In this document: positions 26,093 to 35,234 of the stretch, piece by piece | How positions within the stretch are numbered: position 1 is the first letter of the stretch | How the letters are laid out: the number at the start of each line of letters is the position of its first letter | Origin: Rapidithrix thailandica | GTDB lineage: Bacteria > Bacteroidota > Bacteroidia > Cytophagales > Flammeovirgaceae | Assembly: GCF_039710355.1 (NCBI RefSeq) | Contig: NZ_JBDKWZ010000001.1 | Coordinates: 744,001 to 808,000 of the forward strand | DNA: 64,000 nucleotides | Direction: 5' to 3' | Notes under the pieces: model-generated | Told to the model about the DNA's origin: nothing | The model's input: only the letters and a program-made list of their open reading frames with translations | Databases searched by the model: none | Program-made: the position numbers and the translations under genes

Positions 26093-26785
26093 CTACCGGG
26101 AGAGAGCTCTTTCGTTTTTAGATTCTAAGTACAAAGGTATAAGAAATGAAAGTCGAACCGATAAAATATTATCCTTATCCGATGAATTCCCCCATTGAGA
26201 GATATTGTCGAGGTAGTCGTTGAAGGGGTTGAGCAAGCTGAATTGTAAACTAGCGCCATAATTATTGTCCAAATGGTAAGCTATGCCCAGGGACGTGGGA
26301 AAGAAGGCGGTGTTTAAAGAATATGTCTCATTTGCATCCCGGGTATCCGTTTGGTCCACCAAGGCATGGCCTTCAGCATCTTTGGGGGCAAAATGTAGTA
26401 AACCCAAACCTTGGCTCAGATAGACCCTGACATGTTCTTTTTTTAACAAATGCAGCATCACATCCATATTGGCTCCCCAAAAGTTGGTTTTCACAAATGT
26501 ATTTACTTGGGCATTTTTGGAGGAAGGTTTGAAATGAAGGTCTTGCCCAATGGTATGCCCGAAGCGCAGGCCTAGGCGAAAGTTTATTTTTTTACTGCGG
26601 TTAAATTGCAAGGCAGCGTGAAAAGCCGAAGCCCACTTTTCATATCCTTTGCTCAATTCTCCTTTATAAGCATTCGGACCGACACCTAATTCAATCAGTA
26701 CATTTCTGGTTTTTTCTTGGGCATTGGCGGTATGGGTACACACTATCCAAAACAGAAACAAAGCATAGAAAACGGATCGGTTCAT
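26093..26785 (-). CDS. Outer-membrane beta-barrel protein, function unknown
   Basis: Exported protein of 230 residues with a signal peptide (VFYALFLFWIVCTHTANAQ). The rest alternates hydrophobic and polar residues as expected for a porin-like beta barrel (NFRLGLRFGHTIG, GIAYHLDNNYGASLQFSLL, LSVRLSFLIPLYL). I do not recognise the family beyond this. It ends 47 bases upstream of the ATL gene on the same strand and may share its transcript. Confidence 0.6.
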   Translation of the reverse strand: MNRSVFYALFLFWIVCTHTANAQEKTRNVLIELGVGPNAYKGELSKGYEKWASAFHAALQFNRSKKINFRLGLRFGHTIGQDLHFKPSSKNAQVNTFVKTNFWGANMDVMLHLLKKEHVRVYLSQGLGLLHFAPKDAEGHALVDQTDTRDANETYSLNTAFFPTSLGIAYHLDNNYGASLQFSLLNPFNDYLDNISQWGNSSDKDNILSVRLSFLIPLYLESKNERALSR

Positions 26786-26833
26786 AACAGGATTATTTCA
26801 ACATAGGTGGATTTAGTCATTTGGCGCAGGCCA

Positions 26834-26853
26834 GCCTTGCGCAAACGCAAGGC
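26834..26853. terminator. Hairpin between outer-membrane protein and DUF1080 genes
   Basis: Perfect 8-bp stem gccttgcg (26834-26841) and cgcaaggc (26846-26853) with a 4-base loop. It lies beside the stronger terminator at 26871-26903 and probably adds to transcript separation. Confidence 0.45.
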
Positions 26854-26863
26854 CGGTAAAGAT

Positions 26864-26903
26864 AAAAAAAGAAGGAGACAAATCTTTTTGCTTTGTCTCC
26901 TTC
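26864..26903 (-). terminator. Terminator of the DUF1080 gene
   Basis: Perfect 12-bp stem gaaggagacaaa (26871-26882) and tttgtctccttc (26892-26903). On the reverse strand it is followed by seven T residues, a textbook terminator 20 bases after the DUF1080 stop codon. Confidence 0.9.
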
Positions 26904-26922
26904 CCTTTGGTAGTATTTGGTT

Positions 26923-27747
26923 TTATTGTACCAGTTTCTTCAATACTTTATCCAGCTTTTTCGGCTTGTTCATATACGGCTCCAGGTTGAATAACTCTAC
27001 TTTTCGGAATTCTACCGGATGGCTTTCACTTTGTAAAGAAATGTATCCTTCGCTTAGCAACTTGCCGTCTGTTTTTTCGACCGCGTTATGTTGACTTACA
27101 TTTCCTCCGCCAATTTGAGGCTTTTCGTATTCCAATACCACTTCCCCTTCCATGATGTGTTGCACCAGCGAATCGCCTAACACCAACACTTCCAATCTTA
27201 CCCATTGGTCACCATGGTAGGTTTTGGAGGTAGAGTTGACACAGTGTGCCTGAAACAGCTTATCATCCATTACCACATTGGTTCCAGGGGTACACAAGTT
27301 GGCGGTGGTTCGTTCGCTTTGTCCGTCTCCACCTAAAAATTGTACTTCAATCGAAATGGGGAAATCCTGGTCTTTGCCCATGGTTTCAGGTGCCTGGCAA
27401 TGCAACATGGCTCCACTGTTGCGATAGGCCCATCCGGGACCTTCTTTCACCTGCTCTCCGGTAAAACGGTACTCAACGGCCAAGAGATAGGCCGAAAATT
27501 TTTCTTTGTAAAAGATGTGCCCGTATTTACTATCGAACTTCTCATACCCGTCATAGGAAACTTTCATTACCCCGTCTTCTACCCGGAATGTATTTTTATA
27601 ATTATCATTAAGTTCATGTCCGGTAATTTTCACCTTCCAGTCATTCAGGTCTTTTCCATTAAAAAGTTGAATCCAGTCTTTTTTAGAAGTTTGTGCCATG
27701 GAAGCCAAGGAGGCCAGAAGTAAACAAGCAGTCAGAATTTTTTTCAT
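26923..27747 (-). CDS. DUF1080 (3-keto-disaccharide hydrolase-like) secreted protein
   Basis: Secreted protein of 274 residues with signal peptide LTACLLLASLASMAQ. The DUF1080 concanavalin-like fold is marked by WIQLFNGKDLNDWKVK at the start, NSGAMLHCQ in the middle and GYISLQSESHPVEFRKVELFNL at the end. Some members hydrolyse 3-keto-glycosides; many are uncharacterised. No oxidoreductase partner of a 3-keto-sugar pathway is next to it, so the substrate is unknown. Confidence 0.85.
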   Translation of the reverse strand: MKKILTACLLLASLASMAQTSKKDWIQLFNGKDLNDWKVKITGHELNDNYKNTFRVEDGVMKVSYDGYEKFDSKYGHIFYKEKFSAYLLAVEYRFTGEQVKEGPGWAYRNSGAMLHCQAPETMGKDQDFPISIEVQFLGGDGQSERTTANLCTPGTNVVMDDKLFQAHCVNSTSKTYHGDQWVRLEVLVLGDSLVQHIMEGEVVLEYEKPQIGGGNVSQHNAVEKTDGKLLSEGYISLQSESHPVEFRKVELFNLEPYMNKPKKLDKVLKKLVQ

Positions 27748-28017
27748 TTTTCGTTGAATTTTAGATTGAACTGTTCTACTGTAAAGTAAATGAATATTCT
27801 TCAGTTATACCTAATACAGTCATGGTTATCCTTAACAAAATAGGAATTGAAAGGACGGTGTGTTTGAAGTGCGAAAGGAGTGTTTACCGTTTACAAGATG
27901 TTTTTATGATGAAAAAACTCGAAAACCATTACTCAAGAACCGATTGACCGGTCCGGGTTTTTCTTTTCCGTTAGGCAGGTGTATTTTAGCAGAAAATAAG
28001 ACGAAAATAAAGGAACA

Positions 28018-29241
28018 ATGACGCAAGACAGCATTCGACTCACTCACTCTTCCGGGAAGATCCGTGCGGAAATTCCTCTTAGCTCATCCAAAAGTGAAAG
28101 CAACCGGGCTCTGATCATTCAGGCTTTGGCAGGCTCCGGTATAGAACTGGACAACCTGGCGGAAGCCCGGGATACACAAACGATGATCCGCTTGCTTAAG
28201 TCCGAAGACAACGTGCTGGATGTACTGGATGCAGGGACAACCATGCGCTTTTTGACGGCTTATTGCACTGCTACCAACCGCGAAACCATCTTGACCGGAA
28301 CACCGCGTATGTGTGACCGGCCTATTAAAATATTGGTAGATGCCCTATGCGAATTAGGGGCGGAAATTTCTTATCAGGAAAAAGAGGGGTATCCTCCTTT
28401 GCACATCAAGGGTTTCCAACAAAGTACCGATCAGGTATCGGTGAGGGGAGATGTAAGTAGTCAATATATTTCGGCTTTGTTGATGGTGGCACCTACCTTA
28501 CCGTTGGGTTTGACCTTGACTTTAACCGGAACGGTGAGTTCTCGCCCCTATATCGAAATGACTTTGCAATTGATGAGTCATTTTGGAATTACATACGGTT
28601 GGGAGGAAAATATCATTACGATACCCAAGCAAACCTATCAGGCAAACCAATACACCATTGAGTCGGACTGGTCGGGTGCAAGCTATTGGTATAGCATAGC
28701 CGCATTGGCTGAGGAAGCCGAAATCAAAATCTTGCGTTTAAAGGAAAATTCCTTACAAGGAGACAGTGCATTGGTGGAATTAATGCGGGCTTTGGGTATT
28801 CAATCGGAATTTGATGAAACGGGTGTTACGTTGAAAAAGATAGCAGCGGCCAAAGAGTTTGAATACGATTTCAGCCATTGTCCGGACCTGGCGCAGACCA
28901 TAGCCGTAGTTTGCGCGGCCAAAGGCATTAAAGCGCGGTTGACCGGCTTGCACAGTTTGAGAATAAAGGAAACAGACCGGATCGCAGCTTTGCAACAGGA
29001 ATTGCGGAAATTTGGCGTAGAGCTGGAAGTCATTGGCGATGAAGAAATCCGGGTGCCGGGAAACAAAGCCCAAGTGAACGGGCAAATGGTTGCGACTTAT
29101 GACGATCATCGCATGGGGATGGCTTTTGCTCCCTTGGCTTTGTTGGGTGAAGTAGTGATTGAGGATCCGGCTGTCGTGAATAAATCGTACCCAAGCTTCT
29201 GGAAACACCTGGAACTCGCAGGCTTTGTACAGAATTCATAA
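28018..29241 (+). CDS. aroA: 3-phosphoshikimate 1-carboxyvinyltransferase (EPSP synthase)
   Basis: Cytosolic enzyme of the shikimate pathway that joins phosphoenolpyruvate to shikimate 3-phosphate. At 407 residues it is slightly shorter than the 430-residue average but carries the expected motifs: PLSSSKSESNRALIIQAL for shikimate phosphate, LDAGTTMRFLTAY, KETDRIAALQQELRKFG and YDDHRMGMAFAPLAL. It is a single-gene transcript ending in a strong bidirectional terminator shared with the convergent lgt. Confidence 0.95.
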   Translation: MTQDSIRLTHSSGKIRAEIPLSSSKSESNRALIIQALAGSGIELDNLAEARDTQTMIRLLKSEDNVLDVLDAGTTMRFLTAYCTATNRETILTGTPRMCDRPIKILVDALCELGAEISYQEKEGYPPLHIKGFQQSTDQVSVRGDVSSQYISALLMVAPTLPLGLTLTLTGTVSSRPYIEMTLQLMSHFGITYGWEENIITIPKQTYQANQYTIESDWSGASYWYSIAALAEEAEIKILRLKENSLQGDSALVELMRALGIQSEFDETGVTLKKIAAAKEFEYDFSHCPDLAQTIAVVCAAKGIKARLTGLHSLRIKETDRIAALQQELRKFGVELEVIGDEEIRVPGNKAQVNGQMVATYDDHRMGMAFAPLALLGEVVIEDPAVVNKSYPSFWKHLELAGFVQNS

Positions 29242-29325
29242 GAACAACATACCGCCATTCGTGAAAATAACAATTCGGAAAGGTTGATTGATGAGCGGTC
29301 AAATTTTGACCTTATATCGTATAAA

Positions 29326-29363
29326 AAACATCCCCCTGGCTTTACGAAGACAGGGGGATGTTT
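29326..29363. terminator. Bidirectional terminator between aroA and lgt
   Basis: Perfect 13-bp stem aaacatccccctg (29326-29338) and cagggggatgttt (29351-29363). It lies between convergent genes, and the reverse strand carries a T run of six. Confidence 0.88.
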
Positions 29364-29414
29364 GTGTAAAACGATTTATATTATTTATAGAAATAGCTCA
29401 CTAATTTTTTAACC

Positions 29415-30518
29415 TCAGGAGGCAATTTCTTTATCCTTTTTATTTTGTTTTTGCAAAAGTACTACCATCAATACGGCCCCGGTCAATACCAGAGGGATAC
29501 TTAACCATTGCCCCATATTGAGCGGAATATCATCTTCAAATGCTACCTGATTTTCTTTAAGGAACTCGATAAAGAACCGGAATCCAAATAGAATGACCAG
29601 GAATAAGGAGAAAATAAACCCTTCGGGCAGTTTATGTCTTGCTTTTTGCCAGATCAAGAATAGTACGGCAAATGTCAACAAGTAAAAGATTGCTTCAAAA
29701 AGTTGCGTAGGGTAGCGGACGACTCCTTGTGTATGAATGGTTGCGATGTATTGTCCCTTTTCCTGGTCCAGTGAATAATCCAGTGGCTGGTCGGCAGCTT
29801 GCCGGATATGTTGTTTGACATACGATTGACTCAGGATATTGACCTGGATATAATTGAGGATCTTTTTGACGGCAGCTTCATCCAGTCCTTGTTTTTTAAA
29901 CTCCACCCGCAAATCTACAGGAGATAAGTGGTTGCCGGCACTGGCATGAGTACCTTGAGAGGCTTCCACATCATCGATATAATCCTCCAGGCTCTCCACG
30001 GCTTCTTCGGCACTGCGCGCAAAAACAAAGCCTAAGCTGCTATCCGTGGGTTTTCCGATGATTTCGGAGTTCATCAAATTTCCCGTGCGAATCAGACAAC
30101 CCGTCAATGCCACCACAATCACGATACGGTCCAATACCCATAGGTACGATTGGTTGGTATGCCTACGGGAGTAAATATACAGGGCCAATAGAATACCGAC
30201 AGCTCCACCGTGACTGGCCAAGCCTGAAAATCCACCGTCCCAGAAGTTGATCACATCGATGGGATTGTTCAGGAAGATTTCCGGTTCATAGAAGAATACA
30301 TGTCCAAACCGGGCACCCAATATGGTGGCAACTACCATATAAATGGTCATGGTTTCTACATCTTTTTCCGGCCGGCCGTCTTTGCGGAAAAAGTAAAACA
30401 TGATCTGTTGACTGATCAAAAAGCCTACGGCAAAAAACAGTCCGTACCAACGGGGTATACTCCAACTTGGAATGACTTCCGGTATAGGGTCCCAGACGAT
30501 AAAGCTTAGAAGGTCCAT
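29415..30518 (-). CDS. lgt: Prolipoprotein diacylglyceryl transferase with internal insertion
   Basis: Inner-membrane enzyme that transfers diacylglycerol from phosphatidylglycerol to the lipobox Cys of prolipoproteins. Membrane helices, the SHGGAVGILL segment (102-111) and the signature IRTGNLMNSEIIG (143-155, conserved Arg144) identify it. At 367 residues it is about 90 longer than usual: residues 167-266 are a charged, mostly soluble insertion between the signature and the conserved RYPTQLFEA helix (268-276). Its many lipoprotein substrates in this window include the GH88, DUF4861, M43 and DUF4292 proteins. Confidence 0.93.
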   Translation of the reverse strand: MDLLSFIVWDPIPEVIPSWSIPRWYGLFFAVGFLISQQIMFYFFRKDGRPEKDVETMTIYMVVATILGARFGHVFFYEPEIFLNNPIDVINFWDGGFSGLASHGGAVGILLALYIYSRRHTNQSYLWVLDRIVIVVALTGCLIRTGNLMNSEIIGKPTDSSLGFVFARSAEEAVESLEDYIDDVEASQGTHASAGNHLSPVDLRVEFKKQGLDEAAVKKILNYIQVNILSQSYVKQHIRQAADQPLDYSLDQEKGQYIATIHTQGVVRYPTQLFEAIFYLLTFAVLFLIWQKARHKLPEGFIFSLFLVILFGFRFFIEFLKENQVAFEDDIPLNMGQWLSIPLVLTGAVLMVVLLQKQNKKDKEIAS

Positions 30519-30886
30519 GAAATAGGTGATTTTATTGTTAGATTAGGTATCCTGACCTCTGCAAGGCAAACTGAGTAAGTTGTAGACTGTGGTCAGCGGC
30601 TCTTTCCAAGGCAGTATTTCCATCAAGTGCAATAATAACCTATTTGCTAAGCTTCGCAATGAAATTGAGGAGCTTATTCTGATTTGGCAGAAGAGAAATG
30701 TAGTGATTTGTAAAATGAAATCCCTTGGAAATCCCCAAAATGAACAGGGATATTGGGAAGAAGGGGTGGTTTAACTGTTCGATTTTTTGGTGAAGACAAA
30801 AAGATGCTACAACTTTGCGAAGTTATTCCCATCACTGGAATGGCTGGTAAACGAACAATGTACTCAACGTATAAAGAAGCTACCGC
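30519..30886. other. Intergenic region between lgt and the dihydroorotase homologue
   Basis: Divergent promoter region of 368 bases. I see no convincing gene, repeat or RNA; a short 61-codon frame at 30589-30774 lacks protein-like composition. Confidence 0.45.
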
Positions 30887-32182
30887 ATGAGTGTTATTCT
30901 TCTTAAAAATATCAAACTGGTCGATCCACAAGCTGATCTTCATCATCAAAGAGTAAATGTAATCATTCGCAACGGCCGTATCGAAGCCTTGGGAAAAGAT
31001 GTGACTTCGGAAGAAGGCACGGAAGTCGATGGGAGTGAGCTTTCAGTGTCGTATGGCTGGATGGATATGCAGGCTGTATTGCGTGAGCCTGGCCTCGAGC
31101 ATAAAGATACTTTCGAAACCTTGGCCGCCTCTGCCTGTTTTGGAGGGTTTACCGATTTGGCGGTGTTGCCCAATACAACTCCGGTCATCCAATACAAAGA
31201 CGATGTCCATTATGTAAAATCACGGGGTGAGAAACTGCCTGTGACGCTTCATCCGCTTGCCGCAGTGACGAAAGATACGGAAGGCTTGGAAATCACGGAA
31301 ATTATTGATTTGCACCATGCCGGTGCCATAGCCTTTTCGGACGGCTTGCACCCTATGTGGCATACCGGGGCACTGACCAAAGCTTTGCTGTATTTGCAAC
31401 GAATAGACGGGCTGTTGATCAACTATCCGGATGAACCCGAACTTACGGAAAACCGCGGAATGCATGAAGGCGTGGCAAGCACCATGTTGGGCTTGAGAGG
31501 AATGCCTGCCATTGCTGAGGAAATGGCGATTCAACGCGACTTGAATTTACTGCGTTATACCGGGGGGAAAATGCATTTCTCGACCATCTCAACAGCCCGT
31601 TCCGTAGCGCTTATCCGGCAAGCAAAACAAGAAGGTTTGCAAGTTACCTGTGATATTGCCGCTCATCAAATTGCTTTTACCGATCAGGATTTGATGATGT
31701 TTGACACGAACTTGAAGGTGAAACCTCCGTTTCGCCCGGAGCAGGATATAGAGGCTTTATGGAAGGGAATTGAAGACGATACGATTGATTGTATTGTTAC
31801 TGCCCATACGGCACATGATCCCGAATGCAAGGAACTGGAGTTTGACTATGCGGACTTTGGAATCTTAGGCTTGGAAACAGCCTTTGCGGTATTGAACACT
31901 CAAAAGCCCGAAACCATTACGCTGGATAAGCTGATTCAAAAACTGACTACGGGGCCAAGAAAGGTATTGGGCTTGGGCGATGCGAGAATCAAAGTAGGAG
32001 AAGCCGCTTGTCTGACCTTGTTCCATGAAACAGCTGCCTGGACCTTTGAAAAAGAGCATATCCAATCCCTTTCTAAAAACACGCCGTTTGTTGGAAAAGA
32101 GTTGACCGGAAGAGCTGTGGGGATCATCAACAAAGGCACTTTGGAATTGAACAAAGAAGTGAGAGAGAAATATTTGACGTAA
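30887..32182 (+). CDS. Dihydroorotase homologue lacking most metal ligands (probable PyrC'-like pseudoenzyme)
   Basis: Amidohydrolase-fold protein of 431 residues that aligns along its length with type I dihydroorotase (LREPGLEHKDT, KVKPPFR, GILGLETAF). Most residues that bind the metals are changed: the DxHxHLRE motif reads DMQAVLRE (Gln62, Val64 for His), the middle HxED site reads YPDE, and TDHAPH reads TAHTAH (Ala306 for the catalytic Asp). Asp152 of FSDG remains. It is thus probably inactive and may be a structural partner of aspartate transcarbamoylase, as PyrC' is in Pseudomonas (inference). No pyrB is adjacent. Confidence 0.85.
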   Translation: MSVILLKNIKLVDPQADLHHQRVNVIIRNGRIEALGKDVTSEEGTEVDGSELSVSYGWMDMQAVLREPGLEHKDTFETLAASACFGGFTDLAVLPNTTPVIQYKDDVHYVKSRGEKLPVTLHPLAAVTKDTEGLEITEIIDLHHAGAIAFSDGLHPMWHTGALTKALLYLQRIDGLLINYPDEPELTENRGMHEGVASTMLGLRGMPAIAEEMAIQRDLNLLRYTGGKMHFSTISTARSVALIRQAKQEGLQVTCDIAAHQIAFTDQDLMMFDTNLKVKPPFRPEQDIEALWKGIEDDTIDCIVTAHTAHDPECKELEFDYADFGILGLETAFAVLNTQKPETITLDKLIQKLTTGPRKVLGLGDARIKVGEAACLTLFHETAAWTFEKEHIQSLSKNTPFVGKELTGRAVGIINKGTLELNKEVREKYLT

Positions 32183-32204
32183 TAAAATAGAAAGCCCGAA
32201 AGGC

Positions 32205-32241
32205 AAAAACCTTCAAGAGTCGAGCACCCTTGAAGGTTTTT
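32205..32241. terminator. Bidirectional terminator
   Basis: Perfect 13-bp arms aaaaaccttcaag (32205-32217) and cttgaaggttttt (32229-32241) between two convergent genes, with A and T runs on the outer sides so that both strands can terminate. Confidence 0.9.
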
Positions 32242-34656
32242 TTATTTTTCTAAGTGTTTGGCAAAATAGCTGGAACTCAATACGCCATACGTAACTACCG
32301 TGATGGAACTTAAAGGCATAAGAATGGCCGCTACAATGGGTGACAGTGTGCCTTGTACGGCAAAGCTCAGGCCGACTATATTGTATAAAAGGGAGAGAAT
32401 GAAGCCTCCGTATACCGTTTGCATACAGCGCTTGCTATACGTTAAAAACCGGTGCAACTGTGGCAAATGTGTTGCGTGTAAAATCCCGTCACAAGCGGGG
32501 CTGAACTGATGGACATTTTCGGTAATGGCCAATCCCACATCACTCTGTTTTAGGGCTCCGGCATCGTTTAAGCCATCTCCTAACATCATGACTTTGTTTC
32601 CCTTTTGTTGTAATTGCTCGATAAAGCGCATTTTTTGCTCCGGAGACTGTTGGAAAGCCAGCGTACTTCCCGCAGGAAAGATATGAGCCAAGCGCGTTTT
32701 TTCCCCTTCGTTGTCGCCCGAAAGCAGTGATAGTTGATAAGTTCCGGACAGATGCCGGATCAGGTTTTCAATTCCTTCCCTCAGGGATTGTTTCATTTGA
32801 AAATACCCTTTGATGACTTTATCGAAAGAGACATAGGCGGTGGTTTGAAAAATTTCTTTGGGCTTCTCTATGGCTTGTTCCGATACAAACCGGGCTTTTC
32901 CCAAACGCACTTCCTGTTGTCCGATAAAGGCGGAAATGCCCTGTCCGGTATTTTCCTCAAAATGTTCTACACGCTGACCGTTGAGTGGTAAGTTCAGATA
33001 GCCGGCTATCTCTTTACTTACCGGGTGGGTTGAGTGGTTGACCAAGGCATTGATTTGCTCCTGTTCCCCGGGACTTAGGGCTTCTCCTTGAAAGCGTATT
33101 TTGTCTTCCCCGCTTCGGGTAATGGTTCCCGTTTTGTCAAAGACGATATGTGAAGTCTCCGCCATCCGTTCAATCACTTCCGTATCTTTTAAAAACAACT
33201 TGAAGCGAGCCAGGATACGCAGAGCATTGCCCAAGGTAAAGGGAGCATTTAAGGCCAAGGCACATGGACAAGCGATAATCAGAACGGCCGTAAAGGTATT
33301 GACAGCCATACCGGCCGCATCTTGTAACCACCAATAAGTACCTGCGCCAAATGCTACCAACAAGATGGCCAGGGTAAAGTATTTACTGATAAGGTTGGTT
33401 TTATTGTGAAGCCCTGTAAAGCCTTGTTTCTGAAATATTTGTTCGTTCCACAGGCGAGTCAGGTAACTTTGAGATACTTCTTTGATAATTTGTAAATGCA
33501 AAATCCCTCCCCGTTGTCTTCCTCCGGCATAAATTAACTCCCCGGTTTTTTTCGGAACAGGGTTGGACTCCCCCGTTACAAAGCTATAGTCAATACGGGC
33601 TTCCCCTTGCAGTAGTAACGCATCGGCCGGAATCAACTCTCCGCTCCTCACCACGATGACATCCTTTTCTTTGAGTTTTTCCAATGGAGTGGTTTGCTCT
33701 TGTGTTCCTTGCAAAGTGGTGACTGCTATGGGAAAGTAAGATTTATAATCCCGTTCAAAAGAAATATTTTCGAACGTCTTTTGCTGAAACCACTTTCCTA
33801 TCAGCAAGAGAAAAATCAGTGAGGCAAGGGAATCCAGATACCCGGCCCCTGTTTGGGAAAGAATTTCATAAATACTCCGTCCGAACAGCGCAAAAATCCC
33901 CAACGAGATGGGTACGTCAATATTAACGGTTTTATGGGAAAGGGCTGTCCAGGCAGAACGCAAATAATCACTGGCTCCGTAAAAAAATACCGGCAAGGAC
34001 AAAAACAAGTTGATATAGCCAAAGAGCCGGATAAAGTCCGCGTCCAGATGGCTAATGCCCAGGTACTCCGGAAAGCTGAGCATCATGATATTGCCAAAGC
34101 AAAATCCTGTAATTCCAAGCTTGATATAAAACGATTGGGTTTGTGTAGAGGCTTTTCGTTCTTTTTTATCAAAATCTTCCAGACTGATATGCGGCTCATA
34201 GCCCAAGTGCCAGAGCAACTCTACCAACTTTCTTAGAGAAAGGTCATTTTCATCAAAAGAAATGTACAGCTCTTTTTTTAGAAAATTGACTTTCGATTGT
34301 AAAACTCCTTCGTGTAATTGTGGAAGTTTTTCCAGAAGCCATACACAGGAAGCGCAGTGGATTTGGGGGAGATAAAAGCTTATTTTGGTAAGTCGCTGAT
34401 CGGAAAAATCAATGAGCTTTTGACGAATGGAGTCATCGTCCAAGTAGGCAAATTTATCGGCCGAACCCCGTTCCTTCTGTGTGAGTCCCGGTTGGTTTTC
34501 GATACAATAATAATCCGACAGGTCATTCTCTGACAACAATTGATAGACCGTTTGGCAACCTTGGCAACAAAACGGCTTCTCCTCAAAAAACAAGAGGGTC
34601 TCTTCACAATCCTCCCCGCAATGGTAACAGGTAGTGGCTTTCTCGATTTGTTTCAC
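32242..34656 (-). CDS. ccoI: CcoI/FixI-type copper-translocating P1B ATPase
   Basis: Inner-membrane heavy-metal P-type ATPase of 804 residues. The N-terminus has the Cys-rich domain typical of CcoI/FixI (C10, C13, C17, C30, C31, C34), then a heavy-metal-associated domain with HCASC (100-104). Membrane CPC motif is at 463-465, actuator TGES at 361-364 and phosphorylated DKTGT at 507-511. CcoI supplies copper for cbb3 oxidase assembly. The usual partners ccoS and ccoNOP are not adjacent, so the role is taken from domain order only. Confidence 0.88.
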   Translation of the reverse strand: MKQIEKATTCYHCGEDCEETLLFFEEKPFCCQGCQTVYQLLSENDLSDYYCIENQPGLTQKERGSADKFAYLDDDSIRQKLIDFSDQRLTKISFYLPQIHCASCVWLLEKLPQLHEGVLQSKVNFLKKELYISFDENDLSLRKLVELLWHLGYEPHISLEDFDKKERKASTQTQSFYIKLGITGFCFGNIMMLSFPEYLGISHLDADFIRLFGYINLFLSLPVFFYGASDYLRSAWTALSHKTVNIDVPISLGIFALFGRSIYEILSQTGAGYLDSLASLIFLLLIGKWFQQKTFENISFERDYKSYFPIAVTTLQGTQEQTTPLEKLKEKDVIVVRSGELIPADALLLQGEARIDYSFVTGESNPVPKKTGELIYAGGRQRGGILHLQIIKEVSQSYLTRLWNEQIFQKQGFTGLHNKTNLISKYFTLAILLVAFGAGTYWWLQDAAGMAVNTFTAVLIIACPCALALNAPFTLGNALRILARFKLFLKDTEVIERMAETSHIVFDKTGTITRSGEDKIRFQGEALSPGEQEQINALVNHSTHPVSKEIAGYLNLPLNGQRVEHFEENTGQGISAFIGQQEVRLGKARFVSEQAIEKPKEIFQTTAYVSFDKVIKGYFQMKQSLREGIENLIRHLSGTYQLSLLSGDNEGEKTRLAHIFPAGSTLAFQQSPEQKMRFIEQLQQKGNKVMMLGDGLNDAGALKQSDVGLAITENVHQFSPACDGILHATHLPQLHRFLTYSKRCMQTVYGGFILSLLYNIVGLSFAVQGTLSPIVAAILMPLSSITVVTYGVLSSSYFAKHLEK

Positions 34657-34775
34657 GGCTTACATGTTTAGTAAAGCTTCAAAGTAGAGGGGCATCAGAG
34701 AAGTGAAAGACGGGAATCCAGGTAATCTAAAGGCTGTTGAGCGTCAATTGCCAAGATGTTAAACACAAAAGGAAT

Positions 34776-34967
34776 ATGGCTTTTCTAAAAAAACTCTTTT
34801 CTTCTCTGTATGTTCCCCCTACTGATGCAAAGCTAGTACCTCCGGGTAAGGTAGAGAATGATATACATCATCCTTTTATGAGGATTCGAAAGGGTATTGT
34901 TGGCCTATCAAAGGGCAACTCATTTCATGATGTAGAGCCTCTCCGGGGTTTGGGAGAGAATACGTGA
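34776..34967 (+). CDS. Possible small protein, 63 residues
   Basis: Weakly supported reading frame in the CcoI-Acs intergenic region, starting MAFLKKLFSSLYVPP with an AAAGGA just upstream of the ATG. It has no recognised domain. It could equally be chance or the remnant of a longer gene. Confidence 0.2.
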   Translation: MAFLKKLFSSLYVPPTDAKLVPPGKVENDIHHPFMRIRKGIVGLSKGNSFHDVEPLRGLGENT

Positions 34968-35081
34968 TTTTTCTTTTATAAAAGCAGACAGCCTACCGGG
35001 TATTTTTACTCCAAACGGTCTGGTTCAATGCCGTCAACTACAGTAGTGACTATTTTCAAAATACTGGTTTTCACATAAAAA

Positions 35082-35225
35082 GAGACTGTCTGAAAAGGCG
35101 ATAGATAGCCACAAAGGTACTAAGACTTGCACGAGATTAACTAGTTCAAAATCAAGTTTTTGCTGCTTTTTATGTCTTAGAACCTTAGTGGCATTACATA
35201 TCCTGTTGTCTTTTCAGGCAGCCTC
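35082..35225. mobile_element. MITE-like element with terminal and internal inverted repeats
   Basis: A 144-bp element bounded by 16-base terminal inverted repeats gagactgtctgaaaag (35082-35097) and cttttcaggcagcctc (35210-35225), with 2 mismatches. Inside, 18-base arms ccacaaaggtactaagac (35109-35126) and gtcttagaaccttagtgg (35174-35191) also pair, with 2 mismatches, so the whole unit folds into a long hairpin. It has no coding capacity. A related, decayed copy is at 1664-1757. It ends 9 bases before the acs stop codon. The left end resembles insertion-sequence ends (inference). Confidence 0.75.
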
Positions 35226-35234
35226 CGGAAAGTT

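Noticed and set aside
32242..34656. A cbb3 oxidase assembly operon
   Set aside because: Only the CcoI-type ATPase is present; no ccoN, ccoO, ccoP, ccoG or ccoS gene is adjacent.
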